A stretch of 64,000 nt of DNA from Bdellovibrio bacteriovorus. GTDB lineage: Bacteria; Bdellovibrionota; Bdellovibrionia; Bdellovibrionales; Bdellovibrionaceae. Both the position numbers and the translations under genes were made by a program. The DNA lies in NCBI RefSeq assembly GCF_001592735.1, contig NZ_LUKE01000003.1:310001-374000 (forward strand). Direction: 5' to 3'. Below, piece by piece: positions 43,092 through 52,604 of this stretch (within the stretch, counting starts at the first letter, position 1; each line of letters starts with the position of its first letter). The notes under the pieces were generated by a model. That model ran no database searches. It was not told where the DNA came from and was given only the letters and a program-made list of their open reading frames with translations.

Positions 43092-44099
43092 ATGGAAAAA
43101 GGCTGGCTAGGACTTCCCTACCATACAATCAGTGAACACTACAATAAACTCTTCGGCGAGAAGGTTTACAAGATCCCCGTTTCGGTTGTCGATGACTGTC
43201 CGAATCGCCGTGGATTAAAAGGCATGCAGACGTGTGTGTTCTGTGATGTGTGGGGTTCGGCCGCGAACGCTGAAAGCCTGTCCATGGAGTTGCGTGCGCA
43301 GATTGAAAAGTATCATCAACAAGTCAGCGATCGCTATAAAGCCAAAGCTTTCCTTATTTACTTCCAAGCCTACACCAATACCTTCACCAAGGTTTCAGCC
43401 CTTCGCCACAATTTTGATGTGGCCCTGTCTTATCCATGGGTGAAAGGCTTTACGTTAGGCACGAGGCCCGACTGCCTCTCGAAGGCCGTCTTAGACATGT
43501 GGCAAGAATATCACGAAAAATCTTTCGTGGCCGTGGAGCTCGGCGTGCAAAGCTTCTTTAATGATGAATTAGAATTTATGCGTCGAGGACACACGGCCGA
43601 AGCATCGATTGAAGCCATCCACAAAATCGCTGAGACTACCGATGTGGATTTAGGGATTCATCTGATCTTTGGAAATCCCGGCGAAACCGATGAGCGCATT
43701 ATTCGCACGGCCGAGATTGTAAACACTTTGCCGATCACGAACGTGAAGTTGCACAACATGCATGTCCTAAAAAACACTCCGCTAGAAGGCATGTATCTTC
43801 GTGGGGAATTCACGCCAATGGATCGGGATACTTATTGCCGTCGTGTTGAATTGTTTTTGCAGCACTTATCTCCCAAATTTGCTCTGCATCGCTTAGCCGC
43901 ATATTCTTCTCGGTGGGATGAACTGGTTGCGCCAGAATGGACGAAGGATAAAATGGGCACGCACCAGTACATCATTGACTATTTGCGGGCTCAAAAATCC
44001 TATCAATCCCAACTTTTTCGTGCCGATTCACCCTCGGACCTGGAAGCGCAAAGCTTTTTGCAGAAAAAATCTCGTCCACTTGCCGTCCCACATGCTTAG
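43092..44099 (+). CDS. radical SAM protein, TIGR01212/YhcC family
   Basis: 335 residues from the chosen ATG. The cluster motif is CPNRRGLKGMQTCVFC with the extra spacing typical of this family; GTRPDCL and ELGVQS follow, as in Elp3-like radical SAM folds. The target is unknown. A TTG at 43053 is in frame but has no support; the ATG gives the family start MEKGWLGLPYHTISEHY. Confidence 0.85.
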   Translation: MEKGWLGLPYHTISEHYNKLFGEKVYKIPVSVVDDCPNRRGLKGMQTCVFCDVWGSAANAESLSMELRAQIEKYHQQVSDRYKAKAFLIYFQAYTNTFTKVSALRHNFDVALSYPWVKGFTLGTRPDCLSKAVLDMWQEYHEKSFVAVELGVQSFFNDELEFMRRGHTAEASIEAIHKIAETTDVDLGIHLIFGNPGETDERIIRTAEIVNTLPITNVKLHNMHVLKNTPLEGMYLRGEFTPMDRDTYCRRVELFLQHLSPKFALHRLAAYSSRWDELVAPEWTKDKMGTHQYIIDYLRAQKSYQSQLFRADSPSDLEAQSFLQKKSRPLAVPHA

Positions 44100-44345
44100 T
44101 TTTTGCACAATTTAAGAACGTGTAAGATCACTACAGAGAAAATACCTTTCAAAACAGCTTAAAACAGACTTTTTGAACTAGACTTTGGTTTTGAGAGGTA
44201 AAATAACAAGACATTGCCCTTTTTGTTCGCAACGAATTGAAGTCAAGTAGAAGAGATTTCTGCTTAAATGATGGGCAACGTCACAAAAAACTTAGCGTTA
44301 TTTTAAAAAATATTCTTGCAACTAATTTGAAAGAACTTCAAAGTT

Positions 44346-44490
44346 GGAACTGAGACCGATACCCGCCTTATGGACAAGGCACCCGGAAACAACCCCTAGA
44401 TCTAGTGGACCTCGAAAGAGAGTTTGTCAGATGAAAGGGCAACGACAGGGAGGGATCATGGGGTTTTTTAACCTCTCGACCTTTAGCTAG
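44346..44490 (+). ncRNA. structured nrdA leader or small RNA with terminator and leader peptide
   Basis: A hairpin GCCTT-ATGGAC-AAGGC (44365-44380) is followed by arms 44391-44402 (AACCCC..GATC) and 44454-44465 (GATC..GGGGTT) that pair and run into six T (44464-44469), a terminator form. Between them are CTC-GAAA-GAG and TTGTC..GACA hairpins. A strong ribosome site (GGGAGG) inside the 3' arm leads to an 11-codon ORF at 44458-44490 (MGFFNLSTFS) whose ATG and GGG codons are the stem bases. It matches no riboswitch class I know. This fills most of the 514-bp gap before nrdA. Confidence 0.45.
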
Positions 44491-44580
44491 GACAGCTGTT
44501 TAGTCTCCAATTCAAGCACATTTTTATATTTAACCACGTCTGGATTTTTGCGAGGGGCAAGAAACCAGCGGGGATTTTTT

Positions 44581-44600
44581 TGCCTCAGCGGAACGAGGCA
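44581..44600 (+). promoter_or_regulatory. hairpin abutting the nrdA ribosome site
   Basis: TGCCTC (44581-44586)/GAGGCA (44595-44600), 8-nt loop, directly followed by GAGGGG and the nrdA ATG at 44614. It could position or limit ribosome access. Confidence 0.4.
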
Positions 44601-44613
44601 GAGGGGATACATC

Positions 44614-47034
44614 ATGTTGGAAACAACAGCTCACATTATGCGAGTGAAGAAGAGAGATGGAACACTTGAACCGGTCGACGTGACAAAGATCGTTGAACGT
44701 GTTACCAGAAACTGCCAAGGATTAACTCAAGTAGATCCATTGCGTGTTGCTACTAAAGCTATCAGCGGTCTTTACGATGGCGCGACGACAAATGAATTGG
44801 ATAATCTTTGTATCCAAACGGCTTCCCTATTGATTGGCGAAGAGCCAGAATATTCTCGTTTGGCAGCCCGTCTTCTGGCTATCTATATAGATGAAGAAGT
44901 TCGTTCACAAAAAATCCAATCTTTCGCGGATTCTGTCAGCTTTGGCTACACTCACGGCCTTCTTTCAGAAAAAACCTTCAAGTTCGTCGAAGCTCATAAA
45001 GCCGCTTTGTGCGCTGCTATTGAGCCTTACCGCACCGATCGTTTTGAGTACTTCGGACTTAGAACTGTTTACGACCGTTATCTTTTGAAAAACCCATCTT
45101 CACGCCAGGTATTTGAAACTCCTCAATACTTCTTTATGCGTGTGGCTTGTGGTTTGGCCGAAAACGTGGATGAGGCTATCGAATTCTATCGTTTGATTTC
45201 TTCTCACGACTACATCGCCTCAACTCCGACATTATTCAACTCAGGCACTCTTCGTCCGCAAATGTCATCTTGCTATCTTTTAGATTCTCCCGGCGATGAT
45301 CTAAAAGCGATCTATGACAAATATTCAGACATCGCTTTATTGTCTAAATTTGCGGGTGGTATCGGTGTGGCCTACTCTCGCGTTCGTTCCCGCGGCTCAT
45401 TGATCAAAGGAACAAACGGTCACTCTAACGGTATCATTCCTTGGCTAAAAACTATGGATTCGTCTGTAGCGGCAGTGAATCAAGGTGGTAAACGTAAAGG
45501 CGCAGCCTGCGTATATCTAGAAACATGGCATGCGGACATCGAGGAGTTCCTTGAACTTCGCGACAACACGGGTGATGAAGCAAAACGCACTCACAACTTA
45601 AATCTTGCAAACTGGGTTCCTGATTTGTTCATGAAGCGCGTCGAAGCTGACGCGATGTGGTCTTTATTTGACCCACGTGTTGTGCCTCATTTCGTAGACA
45701 CTTTTGGACCTGAGTTTGAAGCCGCTTTCATCGAAGCCGAGAACAAAAAACTTTATGTTAAACAAATCAAAGCTCGTGATTTGTACTCGCGCATGATGAA
45801 AACTTTGGCACAAACCGGTAACGGCTGGATGACATTTAAAGATGCATCGAACATGAAATCCAACCAAACAGGCGAAGCTGGAAACGTGATCCATCTTTCA
45901 AACCTTTGTACTGAAATCCTTGAAGTCACTTCAAATTCAGAAACGGCTGTTTGTAACTTGGGTTCTGTGAACTTAGGTCGTCATATTGAAAATGGACAAT
46001 TCAATTTTGAAAAATTGGCTCGTTCGGTTCGTACTGCGGTGAAATATTTGGATCGTGTTGTTGATATCAACTTCTACCCTATCCAAACAGCTCAAGATTC
46101 TAATCACAAATGGCGTCCCGTGGGTTTGGGTGTGATGGGTCTTCAGGATGCTTTCTTCCAATTGAAACTTCCTTTTGATTCAGCAGCGGCTCGTGATTTG
46201 TCAGCAAAAATCCAGGAAGAGATCTACTACAATGCGCTAGTGACTTCTTGCGAATTAGCTGAAAAATACGGACCTCATGGCGCTTATGAGCAAACTCGTG
46301 CCGCAAAAGGTTTATTGCAATACGATCTTTGGGGCGTAACTCCGTCTCAACCAGAACGTTTTGAAAAACTAAAAGAACGTATTAAAAAACATGGGTTGAG
46401 AAACTCTTTGATGATCGCGATCGCCCCAACAGCAACAATTGCTTCTATCGTGGGTTGCTATGAAGCGACAGAACCTCAAGTAAGTAACTTGTTTAAACGC
46501 GAAACTCTTTCTGGAGAGTTCATGCAAATCAATAAGTACTTGGTTTCTGACTTGAAGTCTTTGGGTCTATGGAACGAAGAAGTTCGCAATGAAATCAAAC
46601 TTCAAGATGGGTCCATCCAAGACGTTGATGTCATTCCTCAGCAATTGAAAGAATTGTACCGCACTGTTTGGGAAATCCCGATGAAGTCTTTGATCGACAT
46701 GGCCGCCGATCGTGGTGCTTTCATTGACCAATCAGCTTCTTTGAACTTGTTCATGGAAAGCCCGACTATCGGTAAAGTATCTTCTATGTACATGTATGCA
46801 TGGAAACGTGGTGTAAAAACGACTTACTACCTTCGTTCTCGTCCCGCGACGAAAATCCAAAAAACGACGACAACTCGTAGCACTCAAGGCACGGGCCTGT
46901 TAGCCGCTGAAGGAAATACCATGGATGCAGCACCAGCCGTAACTGCGGAAGCCGCTCCTAAGAAAACTTACACTGATGCAGAAGTCATTGCTTGCTCGCT
47001 TGAAAATCCAGAAGCTTGCGAAGCGTGCCAATAG
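44614..47034 (+). CDS. nrdA: class Ia ribonucleotide reductase, large subunit
   Basis: 806 residues from the ATG with AGAGGGG upstream. An ATP-cone lies at the N-terminus (MRVKKRDGTLEPVDVTKI). Catalytic features: SSCYLL and AVCNLGSVNL (the redox Cys pair), NLCTEI (Cys/Glu radical site), MYAWKRGVKTTYYLRSRP (radical-transfer Tyr pair) and the C-terminal CEACQ thiols. It reduces ribonucleotides for DNA synthesis. The earlier in-frame TTG at 44548 would include the leader hairpin and is rejected. Confidence 0.96.
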   Translation: MLETTAHIMRVKKRDGTLEPVDVTKIVERVTRNCQGLTQVDPLRVATKAISGLYDGATTNELDNLCIQTASLLIGEEPEYSRLAARLLAIYIDEEVRSQKIQSFADSVSFGYTHGLLSEKTFKFVEAHKAALCAAIEPYRTDRFEYFGLRTVYDRYLLKNPSSRQVFETPQYFFMRVACGLAENVDEAIEFYRLISSHDYIASTPTLFNSGTLRPQMSSCYLLDSPGDDLKAIYDKYSDIALLSKFAGGIGVAYSRVRSRGSLIKGTNGHSNGIIPWLKTMDSSVAAVNQGGKRKGAACVYLETWHADIEEFLELRDNTGDEAKRTHNLNLANWVPDLFMKRVEADAMWSLFDPRVVPHFVDTFGPEFEAAFIEAENKKLYVKQIKARDLYSRMMKTLAQTGNGWMTFKDASNMKSNQTGEAGNVIHLSNLCTEILEVTSNSETAVCNLGSVNLGRHIENGQFNFEKLARSVRTAVKYLDRVVDINFYPIQTAQDSNHKWRPVGLGVMGLQDAFFQLKLPFDSAAARDLSAKIQEEIYYNALVTSCELAEKYGPHGAYEQTRAAKGLLQYDLWGVTPSQPERFEKLKERIKKHGLRNSLMIAIAPTATIASIVGCYEATEPQVSNLFKRETLSGEFMQINKYLVSDLKSLGLWNEEVRNEIKLQDGSIQDVDVIPQQLKELYRTVWEIPMKSLIDMAADRGAFIDQSASLNLFMESPTIGKVSSMYMYAWKRGVKTTYYLRSRPATKIQKTTTTRSTQGTGLLAAEGNTMDAAPAVTAEAAPKKTYTDAEVIACSLENPEACEACQ

Positions 47035-47056
47035 TAGATAGAGAAAAGAGTATTTT

Positions 47057-48055
47057 ATGATTTTAGATCCAGGTTTTGACCTTACTTTACGCCCGATGAA
47101 ATACCCTGTGTTGTACGAAATGTACAAAAACGGGATCAAAAACACATGGACTGTGGATGAAGTTGACTTCTCTACAGACCTTGTGGACCTGCACACAAAG
47201 TTGACTGCGGCCGAGAGACATTTGATTTCTCGCCTGGTTGCTTTCTTTGCCACAGGGGACTCTATCGTGGGGAACAATCTCGTATTGAACTTGTACAAGC
47301 ACGTGAACTCTCCCGAGGGTCGCATGTACTTGTCTCGTCAGCTTTATGAAGAAGCTTTGCACGTTCAATTCTATCTGACGCTTTTGGATACTTACATTCC
47401 AAATCCAGATGAACGCGCGGAAGCTTTCGCCGCGATTGAAAACATTCCTTCAATCAAAAAGAAAGCCGATTTCTGCTTTAAATGGATTGATTCCATCAAC
47501 AACCTAGACACTCTTCAAACCAAAGAAGATCGTCGTCGTTTCTTGATGAACTTGATCTGTTTTGCTACTTGCGTGGAAGGTTTATTTTTCTATGCCGCTT
47601 TTGCTTACGTGTATTTCTTGCGTTCAAAAGGTTTGTTGGCAGGTCTTGCCTCTGGCACAAACTGGGTGTTCCGTGATGAATCCATGCACATGGCTTTTGC
47701 GATCGAAGTTATCAAAACGGCTCGCAAAGAAGAACCAGATCTTTTCAATTCTCAAATGGAAGACATGGTTACGCAAATGCTTGAAGACGCGATCGAGTGT
47801 GAGATGGAATTTGCAAATGACGTGCTTCAATTGGGTGTTGCGGGTCTTTCAGCTAAAGATATGCGTCAGTACTTAGAGTACTGCGCTGATCAGCGTCTTG
47901 AGACTTTAAACATTGCTCCTCGTTACAACGTGAAAAATCCATTCTCGTTCATGGAGCTTCAAGACATGCAAGAGCTTGCAAACTTCTTTGAACGCCGCGT
48001 ATCTGCCTACCAAGTCGGTGTCTCAGGTGCTGTGGCCTTTGACGAAACGTTCTAG
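47057..48055 (+). CDS. nrdB: class Ia ribonucleotide reductase, small subunit
   Basis: 332 residues. The di-iron ligands are all visible: D68 (GDSIVGNN), E99 and H102 (YEEALHVQFY), then Glu in VEGLFF and Glu/His in RDESMHM. The radical Tyr is Y106, four residues after the His, so it is a normal tyrosyl-radical protein. It follows nrdA by 22 bp. Confidence 0.95.
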   Translation: MILDPGFDLTLRPMKYPVLYEMYKNGIKNTWTVDEVDFSTDLVDLHTKLTAAERHLISRLVAFFATGDSIVGNNLVLNLYKHVNSPEGRMYLSRQLYEEALHVQFYLTLLDTYIPNPDERAEAFAAIENIPSIKKKADFCFKWIDSINNLDTLQTKEDRRRFLMNLICFATCVEGLFFYAAFAYVYFLRSKGLLAGLASGTNWVFRDESMHMAFAIEVIKTARKEEPDLFNSQMEDMVTQMLEDAIECEMEFANDVLQLGVAGLSAKDMRQYLEYCADQRLETLNIAPRYNVKNPFSFMELQDMQELANFFERRVSAYQVGVSGAVAFDETF

Positions 48056-48071
48056 TTGATAGATCACGACT

Positions 48072-49031
48072 TTGAAGAACACGGTTCTATGGGTTTTGTT
48101 TTTTCTAGTCTGCATGGGGGTAGGATTTCTTCACGGAGTCCTACCCGAAGGCCTATCTCGGACTTATATTCAAACCCCGACCCAAATCCAAGTTCTCACC
48201 ACAGACGAAATTCTTTTTCCTGCCGACGTAAGGATGAAAATTGAGTCCGAACTGCATGTTCGTTTTTCGGTCGTGGTCACCCGCGATTGGGATTCTATTT
48301 TAGCTCACGTGGTTTCAAGTCCCGGGGTTGATCTTTTATTTTTACCTTCATTCTGGGCTCGCACTTTAGGAAGCCAGCATCTTTTAGCCGACGTTTCTTC
48401 CCTAAAATCTCGCGTGGCTTCTGATTTTATCGGAGATTCAGCCAAAGGAGATTTTCAGTTCTTGCCTTTTTATTGGATGAAAACATCCATCGTGGGGCCA
48501 CTGAACGAACCTTTTGATCAGTTTTTACAGAATAAAAAAGAAAATGTGCTTTTCCTTTTAGCGGATGAAGATTTAATCCTGCGCCATTTTCAGATTTGGA
48601 AAGAACAGGGAATTTTTGAAAGCATCTCACAAAAGAAAATCCTGACCTTGCAGTTAGATCAAATCCTCACCGAAGATGCACGCTTAGGCGCGGTTGAAGG
48701 ACCTCTTTTACAAGAGCCCGCAAAGTCAGGCCCGCATCGCGCTCTGCTTAATGCTCTTCTTATTTGGGGTGCGGCCATCCCCGCCTCTAGTTCTCAAAAA
48801 GCTTTAGCGTTGGATGTTTTAGATCTTTTAACCAGCGTTGAATATCAACAGCGCGATCTTTTAAAGACGCCCTTTAACAGCGCTTTAAGCGCCGTGAACG
48901 CCAATCAGATCCCCCTGCAAAGACGAGCAGAGGCTGTCCGCAATCTGCAACTTAAAGATACGATTATTTTGGAAAGAAAAAATAAAGACGCAAAGACTCA
49001 GCTGCGCAATGATTTTAACTTTATCTTGTAA
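48072..49031 (+). CDS. exported solute-binding-protein-like, unknown ligand
   Basis: 319 residues, TTG start (48072). The N-terminus has a membrane/signal segment (VLWVLFFLVCMGVGFLHGVL). The body has the plan of extracellular solute-binding proteins (VLTTDEILFPADVRMKIESE; VDLLFLPSFWARTLG; a helical C-terminus). It lies 16 bp after nrdB and may be read from the same RNA. Not assigned to a transporter. It overlaps the convergent lipoprotein gene by 11 bp. Confidence 0.6.
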   Translation: MKNTVLWVLFFLVCMGVGFLHGVLPEGLSRTYIQTPTQIQVLTTDEILFPADVRMKIESELHVRFSVVVTRDWDSILAHVVSSPGVDLLFLPSFWARTLGSQHLLADVSSLKSRVASDFIGDSAKGDFQFLPFYWMKTSIVGPLNEPFDQFLQNKKENVLFLLADEDLILRHFQIWKEQGIFESISQKKILTLQLDQILTEDARLGAVEGPLLQEPAKSGPHRALLNALLIWGAAIPASSSQKALALDVLDLLTSVEYQQRDLLKTPFNSALSAVNANQIPLQRRAEAVRNLQLKDTIILERKNKDAKTQLRNDFNFIL

Positions 49032-49506
49032 AGTTTAGGACTGCGGCCCCTTGGTTTTCGTTCAAGACCAGAGCACTAAGACCATCATAAGCTTCTAAAG
49101 AAACACGCACGGAATGCCCGCCAGCCCCCATCCCGCTTACATTTAAACTAAAATTAAAACGACCATTGCGACATTGCGCTTCGTTAGCAACAACCGATGC
49201 CGCCGTCACGTCAGTAATAACTAATTGGAAACCATTTTCCCGGGCAATAATACGATGTTTTCCGTAAGTAGATGTATAACACTCTCCACTGACTTCAAGC
49301 TTGGTTCCGGTCACCGCCGGACCAATGCTTGCGGTATCCAGCTTCAAATAAAGCTCTTCCGCCTTCGGCGTTTTATCCACCGTCAACGATGAGTTATCAT
49401 CTTTTTTATCACTTAAAAGGGAATTGTCAGACATCGGGGAACAGGCCGCCATTGCGAGACCCAAAAAAGACGTCATCACCACGAATTTAAGATTTGAAGC
49501 TTTCAT
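49021..49506 (-). CDS. lipoprotein, unknown
   Basis: 161 residues from the ATG at 49506, which is preceded by GGGGGA. A lipoprotein signal ends in MAAC. A Ser/Asp/Lys linker is followed by a small beta-rich domain with two Cys (GECYTS, AQCRNG). No family is recognised. The ORF extends seven codons upstream but without a ribosome site. Confidence 0.7.
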   Translation of the reverse strand: MKASNLKFVVMTSFLGLAMAACSPMSDNSLLSDKKDDNSSLTVDKTPKAEELYLKLDTASIGPAVTGTKLEVSGECYTSTYGKHRIIARENGFQLVITDVTAASVVANEAQCRNGRFNFSLNVSGMGAGGHSVRVSLEAYDGLSALVLNENQGAAVLNFTR

Positions 49507-49569
49507 AGTTCCCCCATCTATTATCATAAATGAACGGGCTAAGGCCTGAAACGATATTCTTGTCCCTGT

Positions 49570-50469
49570 CTAGTTTTGAGACGCCGAAAACCTTTGAACC
49601 ACCCTTTGCTCCAGAATGAGAGGATCTATAAAAAGGAAATACGTGGAAAGCATGGCCGTCGCAAATGGACCTAGACCCATGAAGATTCCAATCCCGGCAT
49701 GAAAAAAGACCCCCATTAAAAGCCACGCATAACGGGTCTTTTTAAACGCCACCATCACCGGAAAATAGATTTCAAAAAGGATGGTTAAAAAAGCAAGAAT
49801 CGGAATGATCCAAGGAACATGGCGCATGAACGAAAAATCCAACGTCGTCATTTGGGGATTTCCCAAAACGCTCCATAAGGCGGTTCCATCCCACCAACTG
49901 GCCCCTTTGAGCTTTTCCCATCCCGTGTAAGCGTATATCACGCAAATCTGCACTTGCATCATCCGAATCATCATGGCACTTAACGAATCCGACATTCGCA
50001 CAACCGGCTTTTTGCGAATCAGATTTACCACACTTAGGCGCGCACAACTTTGCGTGAACATCATGTAAAACATAAACAGAGTTAAAATAATATCCGCACC
50101 GAAATTCACGGTGAAGTTTCTTTGCAAAAAACCCATCGCCAAAACCCAGGTGATGATCATTAAAATACGACCACCGATCCCTAAGGTAAGTAAAAATAAA
50201 AATACCACAAATGCCAAATGCAGGGGGAAAACCCAAGCATCCGACCAAAATGTCCAAGAAAAAGCCGGACGATAATAATCCGGAATCGCTTGCCACGCCT
50301 GATCGCGCGTCACCCAGTTTTCATCAGAATAATATTTCAAGGCCAGCATGCGATAGGCATAAAGATAAAACATGGTTCCGCACAAAATAATGCGCATAAA
50401 CCCCAGACCTAAAAGATTTTGCGGCGAAAACCAGAATGCATCCCAACGCGCCCACAGCTTTTTAATCAT
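49570..50469 (-). CDS. HTTM-domain membrane protein
   Basis: 299 residues, about seven to eight transmembrane helices. The plan matches HTTM (horizontally transferred transmembrane, vitamin K-dependent carboxylase-like) proteins: FSPQNLLGLGFMRI at the start, NFGADIILTLFMFYMM, YAYTGWEKLKGASWWDGTALW and FHAGIGIFMGLGPF. The enzyme activity of bacterial members is not settled. It overlaps its partner gene by 4 bp (ATGA). Confidence 0.8.
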   Translation of the reverse strand: MIKKLWARWDAFWFSPQNLLGLGFMRIILCGTMFYLYAYRMLALKYYSDENWVTRDQAWQAIPDYYRPAFSWTFWSDAWVFPLHLAFVVFLFLLTLGIGGRILMIITWVLAMGFLQRNFTVNFGADIILTLFMFYMMFTQSCARLSVVNLIRKKPVVRMSDSLSAMMIRMMQVQICVIYAYTGWEKLKGASWWDGTALWSVLGNPQMTTLDFSFMRHVPWIIPILAFLTILFEIYFPVMVAFKKTRYAWLLMGVFFHAGIGIFMGLGPFATAMLSTYFLFIDPLILEQRVVQRFSASQN

Positions 50470-51026
50470 AAAAGCTCCTCATCGCGTGAACCGCAAGAGA
50501 TGTCTTCTTTAGCGTACTCAATACGCTCTGAAAGATCCGCTAAAGACATTTCCGGCAGCTTTACGACTTTGTCCAAGGGGGGCACTGTTTCGATAATAAT
50601 GCGCGCATTCACTTGAGAAGCCCCCGGATATTGACGGCACAGCCATGGACCAAAAACCACGCGCAGACGCTTTGGACTTAATGCCATATAGCGAGTCGCA
50701 TACAGATCACGCTTACGAACCGGATCATGAACAGGAAGATTTTTTTCTGGTGGGAAATAACCCTCCACGGGATCACGCGGTTCCCCTTCACCTTGGGCCG
50801 GATGGGGAAAATAAACCGTGTATTCAATATAAAGAGTATGCGCAGGATCGGGCGAGAAGAAATCCCACCCGGCACTTAAGCCCACGGCCCCTGCATAAGG
50901 AGTGATATATCGCGACATCGATCGCCCAAGATAAGAACCTATATTGGGCATGATCAACATTACAACTATATTATAAACAATCCACAGACTTAAAAGAACT
51001 TTAAGTAGTAGTTTCGCCTTCTTCAT
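50466..51026 (-). CDS. membrane-anchored partner of the HTTM protein, unknown
   Basis: 186 residues. One N-terminal membrane helix (LLKVLLSLWIVYNIVVMLIM), then a soluble domain with AGWDFFSPDPAHTLYIEYTVYF, a form seen next to HTTM genes. It overlaps scpB by 26 bp and the HTTM gene by 4 bp, so three unlike genes are read as one RNA. Confidence 0.65.
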   Translation of the reverse strand: MKKAKLLLKVLLSLWIVYNIVVMLIMPNIGSYLGRSMSRYITPYAGAVGLSAGWDFFSPDPAHTLYIEYTVYFPHPAQGEGEPRDPVEGYFPPEKNLPVHDPVRKRDLYATRYMALSPKRLRVVFGPWLCRQYPGASQVNARIIIETVPPLDKVVKLPEMSLADLSERIEYAKEDISCGSRDEELL

Positions 51027-52596
51027 CGATTTCGTCCGCCTCGCCGAAGAAAGGCAACTCGTCGTCGTCTGAAGATTCGTCGTCCGCTAACAAGGGCGAA
51101 CTGTCGTCAGAAGCATCTTCAAGGTCTTCGTCATTATCGAAGGCCTCAAGAGCATCTGCTAATTCCTCAGAAACTTCACCGTCGTCATCGTTTCCAGCGA
51201 CTTCCATGGTTTCTTCTTCATCATCCGACATAGCGGCTTCAGCTGCCGCGAGCTCTTGCTCTAAAGACTCTTCTTCAGAGGTTGCTGCTTCAGCTCCGTC
51301 AACTTGCGCTGCTTCAACTCCGGCGACCGCGTCGCCTGCGTTCTGCGGCCGCTGGCCCATAAATGCCGCTTTTTTCTCAGCGGCGATAGCTACAAGTGTT
51401 GTTCCCGCAGCTAAAGCTTCGTCGTATTTTTTCAACCAATTGGCATCACGTGTAGAAACCGGTTCCCCGAATGCCAAGGCATCACGGATGTTTTGCGCTT
51501 TTTCTTGATCACGTTTTTCAGCTTGGCGACGTTTTTCTTCTTCAAAGAAGTTTGAAGTGGTGGTGATTTCTTCCAATTGCTCTTGGATTTTCATCAGCTC
51601 TTCTTCACCTTGAGAGTAAGAAGTCACGACTTCTTGAGACAATGAATCTGTCAAAGAAGCTAATTTCGGTTTTTCTTCGGCTTGCTCTTCATCGATACCT
51701 TCAGGCAACAATTCGTCGATTTGTGACAATGTTGGAAGTTCTTTGATAGAACGAAGACCAAAGATTTCTAAGAACTTTTTAGTTGTTCCGTATTGCATTG
51801 GACGACCTGGAAGGTCTGATTTGCCCTCAAAGCAAACCAAGTTTTTTTCCATCAAAGCACGAAGCAAATGTCCTGATTCGACGCCACGGATCTCATCAAC
51901 TTCAAATTTTACCGTTGGCTGTTTGTAAGCCACGATAGAAAGAACTTCTAACGCTGGACCTGAAAGCTTGAACTGACGCGCTTTCAAAGTGCGTTTTAGG
52001 AAGTCCATATTGTCAATTTTAGTACGTAACTGGAATCCACCTGGAACTTCTTCCAAGGTAACCCCACGACGACCCCCCGCATATTCAACCGCCAACTGAT
52101 CCAAAGTACGACGAAGGTGGTTGGTCTTAATATTTGTGCCTTTAAAAAGTAACTTTAAAGACGCCATGCTTACAGGACGGTCGCTGGCAAAAAGAACGCT
52201 TTCAACGATACTTTCTAAGCGTTCGTCTTCAACGAATTCGATTTCTTCAATTTCTGCAGAATCAAAACCATCAAGCTCAGTACCTTCAAGGGACACTTCG
52301 TCTTCTTCAGACATTTCCATTTCTTCGGTTTCTGATTCATCACCTTCTGGCAAGAAACCTTCAGACTCTTCCTCTTCCTGCAAGAAAATAGAAGTTTCAG
52401 ATTCAATACCGTCTTCAAAAGAAACTTCTTCGTTTTCGATTTCTGTTTCCATGATTGATTCAGCAATAACCTCATCCGCACTTTCGGCTTCTGAGGTTTC
52501 AACGGCAACATCGGTATTTTCAGTCACTTCCGCCACTGACTCAAGAACTTCTGTTTCTTCAACTTGTGATGATTTTTTACCTTTTTTTCTTGCCAT
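51001..52596 (-). CDS. scpB: segregation and condensation protein B with long acidic extensions
   Basis: 531 residues, more than twice the family's usual 180-200. The winged-helix core is at about 125-305: ESIVESVLFASDRPVS, GPALEVLSIVAYKQPTV, PGRPMQYGTTKKFLEIFGL. An N-terminal tail of about 125 and a C-terminal tail of about 210 residues are dominated by Glu, Asp, Ser and Ala. ScpB joins ScpA and SMC to compact DNA. It starts 8 bp after scpA. Confidence 0.9.
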   Translation of the reverse strand: MARKKGKKSSQVEETEVLESVAEVTENTDVAVETSEAESADEVIAESIMETEIENEEVSFEDGIESETSIFLQEEEESEGFLPEGDESETEEMEMSEEDEVSLEGTELDGFDSAEIEEIEFVEDERLESIVESVLFASDRPVSMASLKLLFKGTNIKTNHLRRTLDQLAVEYAGGRRGVTLEEVPGGFQLRTKIDNMDFLKRTLKARQFKLSGPALEVLSIVAYKQPTVKFEVDEIRGVESGHLLRALMEKNLVCFEGKSDLPGRPMQYGTTKKFLEIFGLRSIKELPTLSQIDELLPEGIDEEQAEEKPKLASLTDSLSQEVVTSYSQGEEELMKIQEQLEEITTTSNFFEEEKRRQAEKRDQEKAQNIRDALAFGEPVSTRDANWLKKYDEALAAGTTLVAIAAEKKAAFMGQRPQNAGDAVAGVEAAQVDGAEAATSEEESLEQELAAAEAAMSDDEEETMEVAGNDDDGEVSEELADALEAFDNDEDLEDASDDSSPLLADDESSDDDELPFFGEADEIDEEGETTT

Positions 52597-52604
52597 AGTC
52601 CCCT

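Noticed and set aside
44346-44466. Known riboswitch (SAM, c-di-GMP or cobalamin) or RNase P/6S/tmRNA before nrdA
   Set aside because: I looked for the conserved cores of these RNAs and did not find them; only a generic GATGAAAGGGCAAC stretch vaguely recalls SAM-I. Left as an unassigned structured leader.
52215-52511. Lys-rich ORF on the minus strand in another frame of scpB
   Set aside because: A shadow created by the Glu-rich low-complexity coding of the ScpB N-terminal tail.
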